In this document: in pieces, positions 14,558-23,450 of the stretch
Layout: each line of letters opens with the position of its first letter
Position numbering within the stretch: position 1 is the stretch's first letter
Assembly: GCA_035347995.1 (NCBI GenBank)
Contig: DAOPQD010000033.1
Coordinates: forward strand, 1-29,490
Source: JAAZNO01 sp012798275
Lineage (GTDB): Bacteria > Chloroflexota > Anaerolineae > B4-G1 > SLSP01
Length of the DNA: 29,490 nucleotides
Direction of reading: 5' to 3'
Made by a program: the position numbers and the translations under genes
Notes under the pieces: model-generated
Told to the model about the DNA's origin: nothing
Database searches by the model: none
The model's input: the letters and a program-made list of their open reading frames with translations, nothing else

Positions 14558-17500
14558 ATGGCTTTGACTCCCGAATGGCGGCGGCGGATCGAGAACTGGC
14601 GTAAGGTGCTGCGGGACCTGTGGTATTCCCCTCTTGGGGAAGTCCCGCTGGAGGGATTCACGACCCTCGAGGCGCTCACGGTTGAGGCCGCACAAGCCGG
14701 GCCCTTCCGCCCCATGCCTCCCGGCGTCTCCTGGGGCGCCAAATGGGAATACGGTTGGTTCCGCGGCGCCGTCACCCTGCCGGCGGAAGCGGCGGGCGAA
14801 CGGACGGTGCTCTGTCTGGACACGGGCGGCGAGAGCCTGATCTGGATCAACGCGCAGCCGGCGGGCGCGCGCGATTGGGCGCACCCGGCGCTGACCCTGG
14901 CGCGGGAAAGCGTCCTCGGCGCGAGCTATGCCCTCCTTGCCGAGAGCTACGCCGGACACGGCCCCATCACCGTCGGCGGCGAGCCGGTCCCCTACGGCGT
15001 GGAAACCGTCCCCGAACCCGGCCCGACGCAATGCACCGTGGGGCATTCCACTTTCGGCGTGTGGGAGGAGACGCTGTTTCAGCTCGCGCTCGATGTGCAA
15101 ACGCTCTGGGAGCTGCGGGAGAAGCTGGACCCCTCCTCGCTGCGGGTCGTGGAGCTCGATCGCGCCCTGCAGGAAGTGACCTTGATCGTGGACCTCGAAG
15201 CGCCGCGCGCGGAGCGGTTGCGCCTGGCGCAGGCGGGCCGGGAACGGCTGGCACCGCTGCTGTCATGCGTCAACGGCAGCACCGCGCCGGAACTCATCGC
15301 CTTTGGACATGCGCACCTCGATGTGGCGTGGCTGTGGCCCCTCCAGGAGACCGAACGCAAGATGGGACGCACCATCGCCAATCAGCTCGCGTTGATGGAC
15401 GAGTATCCCGACTACGTTTTCCTGCAGAGCCAGGCGCACCTTTATCGGATGCTCGCGGAGCGTTACCCGGAGCTCTACGCGCGCTTCAAGGAGAAAGTAC
15501 GCGCCGGACAGATCATCGTCGAGGGCGGCACGTGGGTGGAGCCGGACACCAACCTCACGGGCGGCGAAAGCCTCATCCGCCAGTTCATCCACGGTAAGCG
15601 TTTCTTCCGCGAGGAATTTGGTGTAGAGGCGGTGTTGTTCTGGGAACCGGACGTCTTCGGCTATTCCGGCGCGCTGCCGCAGATCCTGCGCGGCTGCGGG
15701 ATCCAGTATTTTGGCACGCAGAAGCTCTTCTGGGCCTACAACGGCGGCGATCCCTTTCCCTACAACGAGTTCATCTGGGAGGGCATTGACGGCTCGGAGG
15801 TCATCGCGCACGTTTTCCACGGCTACGGCTATGAGACCTCGCCAGCGCCTCTTGTGGACGCCTGGCGCAACCGCGCGCAGCAGCTGGACACCGCCGGGCT
15901 GATGTTGCCTTTCGGGTGGGGTGATGGCGGCGGCGGCCCGACCCGTGAGCACATCGAATTTGCTCGCCGCGCCCGCGATCTGGAGGGGGCGCCCCGCGTG
16001 CGGATGACGTCGCCGCTGGCGTTTTTCGAGGCGCTGGAAGCGCGCGGCGGACCCCGACGCCGCTACGTGGGCGAGCTCTACTTCCAGGCGCACCGCGGCA
16101 CCTACACCTCGCAGGCGCGGACCAAGCGCAACAACCGGCGTTGTGAGCTCGCGCTGCGCGAGGCGGAGTTCTGGGGCAGCCTGGCCCGCGTCCTGACGCA
16201 TTTCGACCTGCCGTTGGCGCGGCTCGATGCGGCGTGGAAGACGGTGCTGCTCAATCAATTCCACGACATTCTCCCCGGTTCCTCGATCGCGCGGGTGTAT
16301 GCGGAAGCCGAACAGCAGCACGCTGCCGTGCTCGCAACGGCGACGGAGATCGCGCGGCAGGCGGCGCGCAGTTTGACCCGGCCCGCGCCCGGCGTGACGG
16401 TCTTCAATTCCCTGTCGTGGGCGCGTCAGGCGCTCGTGCCGCTGCCTGAGAGCCTGGCTGACGCGCCGGGGCAGCGTTTCGAGGGGCAGACGTGGGCCGA
16501 AGTCGCCGTTCCCCCCTGCGGGTGGGCGACGTTCACGCCGGCGGAGCTGGCGTTGCCGGAGACTGCCGCGCTTCGAGCCGAGCCGCGCCTGTTGGAGAAT
16601 GAGTTCCTGCGGGTCGAATTCAACGGGGCGGGCGAAATCGTGAGCCTCTTCGATAAAGAGGCCGGGCGGGAGCTCGCTGCCGGACCCTGCAACGTCTTCC
16701 ACCTTTACAAGGACGTGCCAACCTGGTTCGACGCCTGGGATATTGACAGCATGGTCAAGGCTGCGCCGGTGGAGCTCTCCCGTGAGGCGCGCCTCGAGGT
16801 GCTCGCCGCCGGGCCGCTGTTCGCCGCGTTGCGCCTGACCCGGACGCTGCATGATTCGACGCTCACGCAGGTGATGCGCCTGCGCCGCGGTAGTCGCCGC
16901 CTGGAGTTCGAGACGGTCGTGGACTGGCAGGAACGCCACAAGCTGCTCAAAGTCGCCTTTCCGGTGACCATTCACGCCGACGAGGCCGTCCATGAGATTC
17001 AGTTCGGCCATCTGCGTCGGCCGACCCATGCCTCGCGCCCCTTCGACGCCGACCGCTTCGAGGTATCGGCGCACAAATGGTCGGCGTTGCTGGAGGAGGG
17101 GCGCGGCGTCGCGCTGCTCAACGATTCCAAATACGGCCTGGACGTGACCGGCAACACCTTCAACCTCACGCTGCTCAAGGCGGCGTTGGCCCCTGACATG
17201 CGCGCTGATCGGGGCGAGCAGCGCTTCACCTACGCATTCTATGCCTGGAACGGCAGTTTCTTCGAGAGCGACGTGATCCGCGAGGCCTACGAGCTCAACG
17301 TGCCCCTGACCGTCATCGAGGGAGCGGGCGGAAGACGCTCGCTCTTCACGCTCAGCGCGCCGAACGTGATCCTGGAGACGGTCAAACCCGCCGAGGATAG
17401 CTCACCGAACATCGTCGTGCGGCTTTACGAATCCAAGCGCACCGCCACCCGCTGCATTTTGGAGACGAGCCTGCCCGTCGCGGCGGCGACGCAAACGAAC

Positions 17501-17605
17501 ATGCTGGAGGAGCCGGAGACCGCGCTCGCCTGTGAGCAGGGGCGCATCCCTCTGGATTTTCGGCCTTTCGAGATCAAGACGGTGGTTTTGAAGTGGGGTG
17601 AATAA
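14558..17605 (+). CDS. GH38 alpha-mannosidase
   Basis: A 1015-residue glycoside hydrolase family 38 enzyme that removes alpha-linked mannose from oligosaccharides with retention of configuration. An N-terminal jelly-roll-like part (to about 240) precedes the catalytic barrel. The zinc site opens with His251-Ala-His253-Leu-Asp255 in GHAHLDVAWLWP. The nucleophile is Asp365 in FWEPDVFGYSGALPQI. A further zinc-ligand region is NQFHDILPGSS with His569. The large beta-sandwich C-terminal region runs from about 610 to the end. No signal peptide is visible, so it is probably cytoplasmic. I take ATG 14558 with CAAGGAG; the frame extends upstream only into the repeat. The S9 peptidase follows after 77 bases. 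Confidence 0.95.
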   Translation: MALTPEWRRRIENWRKVLRDLWYSPLGEVPLEGFTTLEALTVEAAQAGPFRPMPPGVSWGAKWEYGWFRGAVTLPAEAAGERTVLCLDTGGESLIWINAQPAGARDWAHPALTLARESVLGASYALLAESYAGHGPITVGGEPVPYGVETVPEPGPTQCTVGHSTFGVWEETLFQLALDVQTLWELREKLDPSSLRVVELDRALQEVTLIVDLEAPRAERLRLAQAGRERLAPLLSCVNGSTAPELIAFGHAHLDVAWLWPLQETERKMGRTIANQLALMDEYPDYVFLQSQAHLYRMLAERYPELYARFKEKVRAGQIIVEGGTWVEPDTNLTGGESLIRQFIHGKRFFREEFGVEAVLFWEPDVFGYSGALPQILRGCGIQYFGTQKLFWAYNGGDPFPYNEFIWEGIDGSEVIAHVFHGYGYETSPAPLVDAWRNRAQQLDTAGLMLPFGWGDGGGGPTREHIEFARRARDLEGAPRVRMTSPLAFFEALEARGGPRRRYVGELYFQAHRGTYTSQARTKRNNRRCELALREAEFWGSLARVLTHFDLPLARLDAAWKTVLLNQFHDILPGSSIARVYAEAEQQHAAVLATATEIARQAARSLTRPAPGVTVFNSLSWARQALVPLPESLADAPGQRFEGQTWAEVAVPPCGWATFTPAELALPETAALRAEPRLLENEFLRVEFNGAGEIVSLFDKEAGRELAAGPCNVFHLYKDVPTWFDAWDIDSMVKAAPVELSREARLEVLAAGPLFAALRLTRTLHDSTLTQVMRLRRGSRRLEFETVVDWQERHKLLKVAFPVTIHADEAVHEIQFGHLRRPTHASRPFDADRFEVSAHKWSALLEEGRGVALLNDSKYGLDVTGNTFNLTLLKAALAPDMRADRGEQRFTYAFYAWNGSFFESDVIREAYELNVPLTVIEGAGGRRSLFTLSAPNVILETVKPAEDSSPNIVVRLYESKRTATRCILETSLPVAAATQTNMLEEPETALACEQGRIPLDFRPFEIKTVVLKWGE

Positions 17606-17682
17606 GGGGGCAATGAGTAATGGGGAAGGATCTGCCCTTCATCCATCACCCCTCACCTATTTTCTGCACAAGGAGATTGACT

Positions 17683-19698
17683 ATGGCCAAGAAACGGTTC
17701 GTTCGAGCGCGGGATTTGTATCGTCTGGAGACGGTGACTTACGCCGAGATCTCGCCGGATGGCAAGCACGTGGTGTATGCGGTCCAGCAGGTGGACCCAG
17801 AGACGCAAAAGAAAACCGCGCATCTCTGGATCGCGCCGACGGAGGGCGGCAAACCGTATCAGTTCACCTTTGGCAAGCATGTGGACAGTTCCCCTCGCTG
17901 GTCGCCCGACGGCGCCCGCATCGCCTTTCTCTCCAACCGGGGCGAGGCGACGCAGCCGCAGCTCTACATCCTGCCCTTTGGGGGCGGCGAAGCGCGGCAG
18001 TTGACCTCGCTGCGCGGCGATTTTGACAGCTTCGAATGGTCGCCTGACGGCAAATCGCTGGTGTGTCAGTTCCGCAAGCAGGACGCCGAAGTTGCCGAGC
18101 GCGAGAAGGATGAAAAGCAGAAGCAGCTTGGCGTCGTGGCGCGGCGCATCACCCGCCTGTTCTACACGCTCGATGGCGCGGGCTATCTGCCCCAGGAGCG
18201 CTGGCACATCTGGGTGGTGGATGCGGTGACCGGCAAGGCGCGGCAGTTGACCGACGGCGAAATTCATGATGAGGTCAGCCCGCGTTGGTCGCCGGATGGC
18301 GCGTCCATTGCCTTCTTCTCCAATCACGCGCCTGACCCTGACCGCGAGCCGGGGTTGGTGGACCTGTTCGTCATCCCTGCCGCCGGGGGAGAGCTGCGCA
18401 AGCTCGAGACGCCGCCGGGGGAGAAGCTCACGCTGAGCTGGTCGCCGGATGGACGGACGATCGCCTATGTGGGGCAGGCCAGTCCGAAGGATTGGTGGCA
18501 GAACGAGCGGCTGTGGCTCGTTCCCGTCGAGGGGAATGCGCCGCCGCGTTGTCTGACGGCGGCGCACGACCTTACCTTCATGGCGGCGACGCTCACCGAC
18601 ACGGCTGAGGCGCTGCTGATGCCGCCGGTCTGGTCACACGATGGGACGCGGCTTTACGCGCAGGCTTCTCGCTACGGCGGCGTGGGACTTTACGCCGTGC
18701 GGGTAGAGGACGGCGCGCTCGAGCCGGTGATCGCCGGCTCCGAAGCGGTGGGCGCGTGGAGTTTCGACGCGGCGCAGACGCGGCTGGCCTATCTGCGCAG
18801 CACCTTCCGCGACCCGGTGCAGGTGTGGACGCTGGATGTGGCTTCCCGCGAGACCTGGCAGCTGACCGCGCTCAATGCCAAATGGCTGCGTGAGGTGACG
18901 CTTGGCGAGATTGAGGAAGTTTGGTTCAAGGGACCGGCCGGCAATGACCTCCAGGGCTGGATTCTCACCCCGCCGGATTTCGACCCGGAGAAGCGCTACC
19001 CCTCCATTATGGAAATTCACGGCGGGCCGCTGTTGCAGTATGGCTACAGCTTCATGCACGAGTTCTACTATCTCGCGGCACAGGGCTACATCGTCTACTT
19101 CTGCAATCCGCGCGGCGGACAAGGGTACGGCGAGGCGCACGCGAAGGCGATTTGGGGCGCGTGGGGCACGGTGGACTATGACGACCTGATGGCCTGGGCG
19201 GATTACGTCGCCGCGCTGCCGTACATAGACCCGGAGCGGATGGGGGTCACCGGCGGCAGCTACGGCGGCTATATGACGGCCTGGATCATCGGGCACACGA
19301 CGCGCTTCCAGGCGGCGGTGGCGCAGCGCTGTGTGAGCAATCTCATCAGCATGTGGGGCACGAGCGATTTCAACTGGACTTTCCAGGAGCCGTTTGGGGA
19401 TCAGCCGCCCTACGTTAGCATCGAAAACCTGTGGGCCTGTTCGCCGCTGCGCTATCTCGGCAATGCCAAAACGCCGACGCTGGTCATGCACAGCGAGCGC
19501 GATATGCGGTGCGCCCTCGAGCAGGGACAGCAGCTCTTCACGGCGCTGAAGCACGCAGGCGTGGAAGCGGAGTTGGTGATCTTCCCGGAGGAATCTCATG
19601 GCCTGTCGCGTGGCGGTCGGACCGATCGGCGCATCGCCCGGCTCAAGCATATCCGCCGCTGGTTCGATCAGCATTTGATGGGTGAGGCGCAAGGGTAA
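17683..19698 (+). CDS. S9 family prolyl oligopeptidase-like peptidase
   Basis: A 671-residue serine peptidase of family S9 (acylaminoacyl-peptidase/dipeptidyl-peptidase-like). The N-terminal half is a beta-propeller with PD40-type WSPDG motifs (for example SPRWSPDGARIAFLSN, FEWSPDGKSL, PRWSPDGASIAFFSN, LSWSPDGRTIAYVG). The C-terminal alpha/beta hydrolase has the full triad: Ser526 in GGSYGGYMT, Asp607 in HSERDMRC and His639 in ESHGLSRGG. No signal peptide is seen, so intracellular peptide degradation is likely. ATG 17683 has AAGGAGA upstream; a longer reading from 17620 translates the repeat-like gap. It may be cotranscribed with the mannosidase and, 33 bases on, the PAS kinase. Confidence 0.93.
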   Translation: MAKKRFVRARDLYRLETVTYAEISPDGKHVVYAVQQVDPETQKKTAHLWIAPTEGGKPYQFTFGKHVDSSPRWSPDGARIAFLSNRGEATQPQLYILPFGGGEARQLTSLRGDFDSFEWSPDGKSLVCQFRKQDAEVAEREKDEKQKQLGVVARRITRLFYTLDGAGYLPQERWHIWVVDAVTGKARQLTDGEIHDEVSPRWSPDGASIAFFSNHAPDPDREPGLVDLFVIPAAGGELRKLETPPGEKLTLSWSPDGRTIAYVGQASPKDWWQNERLWLVPVEGNAPPRCLTAAHDLTFMAATLTDTAEALLMPPVWSHDGTRLYAQASRYGGVGLYAVRVEDGALEPVIAGSEAVGAWSFDAAQTRLAYLRSTFRDPVQVWTLDVASRETWQLTALNAKWLREVTLGEIEEVWFKGPAGNDLQGWILTPPDFDPEKRYPSIMEIHGGPLLQYGYSFMHEFYYLAAQGYIVYFCNPRGGQGYGEAHAKAIWGAWGTVDYDDLMAWADYVAALPYIDPERMGVTGGSYGGYMTAWIIGHTTRFQAAVAQRCVSNLISMWGTSDFNWTFQEPFGDQPPYVSIENLWACSPLRYLGNAKTPTLVMHSERDMRCALEQGQQLFTALKHAGVEAELVIFPEESHGLSRGGRTDRRIARLKHIRRWFDQHLMGEAQG

Positions 19699-19731
19699 GA
19701 GTCCCCTGTTTTGCCTGGAGGAGGCGTAATT

Positions 19732-20895
19732 TTGGAAACCGTGGGTGTGGAGACTGAGTTCGCGCCCGCCGAACGCGCATCCCTTGAGCTTTTGGGGCAG
19801 CAGCTGGCGGACCTGGGCGCGCATGAATTCTTGTACACAATTCTGGACGCCATGCCGGTCGCGGTCATGGTGCTCAATTCCTACCGCCAGATTCTTTACG
19901 CCAACGCGCCGATGTTGCACATTGCCGGCGTCGAGAACTTGCAGGAGATTTTGGGTGCACGGCCTGGCGAGGTGTTGTATTGCATCCACGCTTTTGAAAG
20001 GGCCGGCGGTTGTGGGACGACGCGCTTTTGCCGTCAATGCGGCGCAGTTCGGGCGATTCAATCGTCTTTGTTGGGCAATCAGGCAGTTGAGGAGTGTTCG
20101 ATCGCGCGGCGCCGGAATGACGCCATCGAGGCGCTGGACTTGCGGGTCTGGTCTACGCCGATGACCCTGAACGATGAGCCGTTGATCATCTTCGCGGTGA
20201 TGGATATTGCCCATGAACGGCGTCGGCAGGCGTTGGAGCGCATTTTCTTTCATGACGTTCTCAACACGGTCGGGGCCGTGCAGAGCGCCGCGGAACTGTT
20301 GCTGACGGATGAACGGCACTGCACACCCGATTTGTTGAATCTCGTCTATGCGTCGGCGCAGCAATTGGTGCAGGAAATTCGTTCGCAGCGCGATCTGCTT
20401 GCGGCGGAAAACGGCGCGCTGGAGGTGAGCTGGCAGCGTGTGGAAACGCTCGCGCTGTCGCGGCAAGCGCTGGAGCTTTACCAGCATCATCCCGCGGCTC
20501 AAGAATGCCTCTTGCGCCTTGCTCCTGAGGCTGAATCGGTAGAGTTCATCAGCGATCCGACCCTGGTGGGACGTGTGTTGGGGAACATGCTCAAGAATGC
20601 GTTGGAGGCCTCGCCGCCTGGGGAAGAGGTGACCCTCACCTGTGGGGGCGACGCCGACACAGTTTTCTTTACCGTGCACAATGCTTCCTTTATGCCGGAA
20701 GCCGTGCAGCTGCAGGTCTTCCAGCGTTCCTTTTCCACCAAGGGGCGGGGGCGCGGCCTGGGCACTTACAGCATGAGGCTGCTGAGCGAGCGGTATCTCA
20801 ACGGCGAAGTGACATTTGAGTCCTCGCCGGAGCGCGGCACGACCTTTACTGCCTGCTATCCCCGTTTTCCGAAGGGTATGGAGATACCGACTTGA
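19732..20895 (+). CDS. PAS-domain histidine kinase with four-cysteine cluster
   Basis: A 387-residue soluble kinase. A PAS-like domain (about 25-130, LYTILDAMPVAVMVLNSYRQILYAN) carries Cys84, Cys94, Cys100 and Cys103 in the arrangement C-x9-C-x5-C-x2-C (CIHAF ... GGCGTTRFCRQCGAV). This could bind a metal or sense redox or gas signals. The phosphoacceptor helix is a variant H box with His174 in FFHDVLNTVGAVQSAAELL. The ATPase domain has LGNMLKNALEASPPGEE and GRGRGLGTYSMRLL. I chose TTG 19732, seven bases after GGAGGAGG (19717-19724); the TTG at 19711 lies before that site. No receiver protein is adjacent. Confidence 0.87.
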   Translation: METVGVETEFAPAERASLELLGQQLADLGAHEFLYTILDAMPVAVMVLNSYRQILYANAPMLHIAGVENLQEILGARPGEVLYCIHAFERAGGCGTTRFCRQCGAVRAIQSSLLGNQAVEECSIARRRNDAIEALDLRVWSTPMTLNDEPLIIFAVMDIAHERRRQALERIFFHDVLNTVGAVQSAAELLLTDERHCTPDLLNLVYASAQQLVQEIRSQRDLLAAENGALEVSWQRVETLALSRQALELYQHHPAAQECLLRLAPEAESVEFISDPTLVGRVLGNMLKNALEASPPGEEVTLTCGGDADTVFFTVHNASFMPEAVQLQVFQRSFSTKGRGRGLGTYSMRLLSERYLNGEVTFESSPERGTTFTACYPRFPKGMEIPT

Positions 20896-20916
20896 GGCCT
20901 GGCCGCCCTCAATTTT
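20892..20916 (+). terminator. Weak terminator-like hairpin after the PAS kinase
   Basis: TTGAGG (20892-20897) pairs with CCTCAA (20907-20912), followed by four T. It overlaps the stop codon and sits in the 40-base convergent gap, so it is a plausible but weak terminator. Confidence 0.35.
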
Positions 20917-20935
20917 GGGGAAGGATATTTTGTTC

Positions 20936-21286
20936 TTAGATAAAAACCCCCAACAGCAGCAGGCCGAGCTGCACTCCCAGCGTGCGCGCAAACAGCCGCC
21001 AGGACTGGCGCGTGTTGAAGTGCTCGCGGTGATATTCTGCCCCGCCGATCGTTATCGCCACACCGAGAAATCCCAGCGGCAGTAGCAGGAACTGTCGCAG
21101 CCCTATGGCCGCCTGGGTCGCCGGTGAATAGAACCCGCCGTCGGCCCAAAACGCGGCGTAAACGCGCATCAACACCTCAAGCAGGTTGACGATGGCGTAA
21201 AACGTCAGCACCACGGTGAGGAGCCACAGTCCTACCGCGAGCGCTACCAGCCGAAAATCCTGTTTCTTCTCCATGCCGAGGCTCAT
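20936..21286 (-). CDS. Small membrane protein related to the anti-sigma C-terminal domain
   Basis: A 116-residue protein with hydrophobic segments near residues 13-35, 64-82 and 97-116. Its C-terminal part, GGAEYHREHFNTRQSWRLFA (residues 81-100), matches residues 225-244 of the anti-sigma protein encoded at 23451-24233. The first segment and the LLEVLMRVYAAF stretch also match that protein, so the two share one membrane domain. I know no name for this domain. It is the last of four genes of the sigma-factor operon, 34 bases after the glycosyltransferase. The conserved His, Glu and Tyr residues near the membrane edge could bind a ligand or metal. ATG 21286 is used; a second ATG lies four codons later. 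Confidence 0.8.
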   Translation of the reverse strand: MSLGMEKKQDFRLVALAVGLWLLTVVLTFYAIVNLLEVLMRVYAAFWADGGFYSPATQAAIGLRQFLLLPLGFLGVAITIGGAEYHREHFNTRQSWRLFARTLGVQLGLLLLGVFI

Positions 21287-21320
21287 TTTCGTCCTCCGTT
21301 GAGGCTTGTCGCGTGTCGCG

Positions 21321-23429
21321 TCACCGCGCCGTTCCCAGACAGTGCAGGGGGAACCACACCGGGGTTCCCATGATCGGGCTGGAAATGGCCGTTTCCAGGT
21401 AGGGAGACGGATCGAGGAAGGTGTGAGGGTCCTCTGGATCGCTCGGCGCTTGCCCGGTCAGCAGGTGCAGGGGGAACCCGCCATCCGCATGCAGCGGCTC
21501 GGCCACGCCAAAGGTGACGTGGGGCCAGATGGACATTCCCGGCTTGTGCCAGGTTCCCTGATAGCCGAGCAGCTGCCCTTGTTTGACGGGGATCCCTTCT
21601 GAGCCCGGTGGGAACTCCGCCGCCACATACGAGCGCTCTCCCCAGGCCGAAGCCATCCCATCGTAGTAGGTCCAAACCTTCTGGCCCGGGCGCAGGGGAT
21701 CGTCATGCAGGATGGCGACCGCGCCGACCCAATCGCCTGGCCGCATCAGCACCCCATCGGCGACCGCGTACACCGGCGCGGTCCCCTCGAAGCCCTCACT
21801 CATGAAGATGAGGCTTTGCGTGAGCCACCAGACGCCAAAATCGGCGCTGCCCGGCAAGCGCCAGGGCGCGTGGGCGCAGGCGGTGAGCGTCCGGCTTGGA
21901 TGCACGGCGGCATCTCTGGGGCGAAAGATGACGCTTTCCCCTGCCCACTCATCGGCGATGTAATAAGTGAGGATGGCGTCCAGCATCTCCGGCGTCCAGC
22001 GCTCGGTGTAAACCGGATAGTTCATGAAGTGATGGATCATGATCATGGAGAATTCCTGCGCGCGGATGCTTTCCAGCAGGGGCGTCTGATCCCACAGCCC
22101 GGCATTCGCCAGTTGCGTCATCTCGAAGGGCTGCAGGTAGAGCGTCCTACCGTTGAGGGTGAGCATCCCCATGAACTCATCCGCGAGAATGGGATCGGGG
22201 GTGCGTTTCACTTCCCAGAACAGATCCTCCAGCCGGCGTTCTGGCTGACGGCGCACCTTGAGGTCTTGCACCGGTCCTAGCAGCGTGCCGCGCATCATGA
22301 AACCCAATTGCACGATCACGAGCGCTATCATCCCGTTGCGGATGAGCCGCCGGGCCGTGGGCGAGATTTCGGCCCAGGGGAGGGCATGCCCTGCCATCCA
22401 GAGGCCCGCTGTCATGCTGAGAGCTGCGGCCAGCTCCAGCAGGTAGTTGACATTGGAGCCGACCTTGCCGACGGTGAGCGCCGAAAGGGCCGCTCCCAGC
22501 AGGTAGGGACCCGCCATCATCCAGCCGGGGGCAGATTGCGGGGGGAGGTTCTTTCGCGTAGCCAGAAGCCAGTAGACGCAAAGTCCCATGCCTGTCACGC
22601 CCAATGCCAGCAGGATCGGCAATGTGTCGCGCACGTCGCGCCAGTTGCGCAGGAGATTGTCCATGCGGTAGGGATTGACATTCGCGTTGACGATGTTGAA
22701 GACGAAGCCGCCGCCCGTCGCCAGATTGAGCCCCAGGAGCAGGATCAGGCCCACGCCGCCGATGAGCGCGACGAGGGTCGCCGCGCGCCGCCAACCGTAG
22801 CGGCGCCACGTCCACACGCAGGCGGCAAGTGGCGCGGCCAGCCCGTAGGATTGTCGCGTGTACATTGCCGCGACCAGCAGCAGCGCTCCCTCAATCAGAC
22901 CTTTGCGCGTGTCGCCGTGCTGCGTGAGCACCACCAGTCCTGCCATGCTCAGCGCCAGGGCGAGCAAATCCACCCGCGCCAGCGAGGACCAGCTCCCCAC
23001 GTAGGGGATCGCCAGGAACAGCACGCCGGCCACACGCCCGGCGGTGCGATCCCCCGTCTGCCCCTGCACGATGCGCCCGATGAAGTACGCCGTCGCCAGC
23101 GCCCCGAGCGTCGAGATCAGCCGACCTGGCCAGAACGCCGGCCCGAACAGCGCGACGAACGGCGTCAACACGAGGGGATAGAGCGGCGGGTAGTTGGAAA
23201 CCGTGTAAGGCGGCGTCGCGAGATCGCGGCGATAGAGGGGTTGTCCTTGCGCCAGTCGCATCGCCTGATCCACCAGCGGCGCTTCCCCGTAATCCAGCGG
23301 ATAGCGGTAGAACACCGCGAGCGATTTCTGTCCGATGAAGATGAGCACGGCGACGACGGCGAAGAGGATGACGACCATCTTGATGGCGTCTTCGAGATAG
23401 GGACTGAGAACCTCAAGAATTTTTCTCAT
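21321..23429 (-). CDS. GT-C glycosyltransferase-like membrane protein fused to a degenerate LytM domain
   Basis: A 702-residue protein. Residues 15 to about 380 hold some ten hydrophobic segments in the manner of GT-C (GT39/ArnT-like) enzymes that use polyprenyl-phosphate sugars. The first loop carries Asp46 and Glu49 in YPLDYGEAPLVDQA, the usual acidic motif, and NYPPLYPLV. A soluble part (about 390-540) follows. Residues about 555-660 then resemble the LytM/M23 fold (APVYAVADGVL, VKQGQLLGYQGTWHKPGMS, WPHVTFGV). Of the HxH pair only His637 remains (Thr639 replaces the second) and the upstream HxxxD ligands are absent, so peptidase activity is unlikely. ATG 23429 is preceded by AAGGA at seven bases. 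It lies 21 bases after the anti-sigma gene. Confidence 0.8.
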   Translation of the reverse strand: MRKILEVLSPYLEDAIKMVVILFAVVAVLIFIGQKSLAVFYRYPLDYGEAPLVDQAMRLAQGQPLYRRDLATPPYTVSNYPPLYPLVLTPFVALFGPAFWPGRLISTLGALATAYFIGRIVQGQTGDRTAGRVAGVLFLAIPYVGSWSSLARVDLLALALSMAGLVVLTQHGDTRKGLIEGALLLVAAMYTRQSYGLAAPLAACVWTWRRYGWRRAATLVALIGGVGLILLLGLNLATGGGFVFNIVNANVNPYRMDNLLRNWRDVRDTLPILLALGVTGMGLCVYWLLATRKNLPPQSAPGWMMAGPYLLGAALSALTVGKVGSNVNYLLELAAALSMTAGLWMAGHALPWAEISPTARRLIRNGMIALVIVQLGFMMRGTLLGPVQDLKVRRQPERRLEDLFWEVKRTPDPILADEFMGMLTLNGRTLYLQPFEMTQLANAGLWDQTPLLESIRAQEFSMIMIHHFMNYPVYTERWTPEMLDAILTYYIADEWAGESVIFRPRDAAVHPSRTLTACAHAPWRLPGSADFGVWWLTQSLIFMSEGFEGTAPVYAVADGVLMRPGDWVGAVAILHDDPLRPGQKVWTYYDGMASAWGERSYVAAEFPPGSEGIPVKQGQLLGYQGTWHKPGMSIWPHVTFGVAEPLHADGGFPLHLLTGQAPSDPEDPHTFLDPSPYLETAISSPIMGTPVWFPLHCLGTAR

Positions 23430-23450
23430 AAGCGCGTCCTTCTGTTTTTG

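Noticed and set aside
15263..17074. 603-codon minus-strand frame opposite the mannosidase
   Set aside because: Shadow of the GH38 gene, whose zinc site and nucleophile are intact.
18634..20991. 785-codon minus-strand frame opposite the S9 peptidase and PAS kinase
   Set aside because: No recognisable motif, and it spans two genes with complete catalytic motifs on the other strand.
21480..21780. Active M23 endopeptidase
   Set aside because: Only one of the expected metal-binding histidines (His637) is present, so an active peptidase call is not supported.
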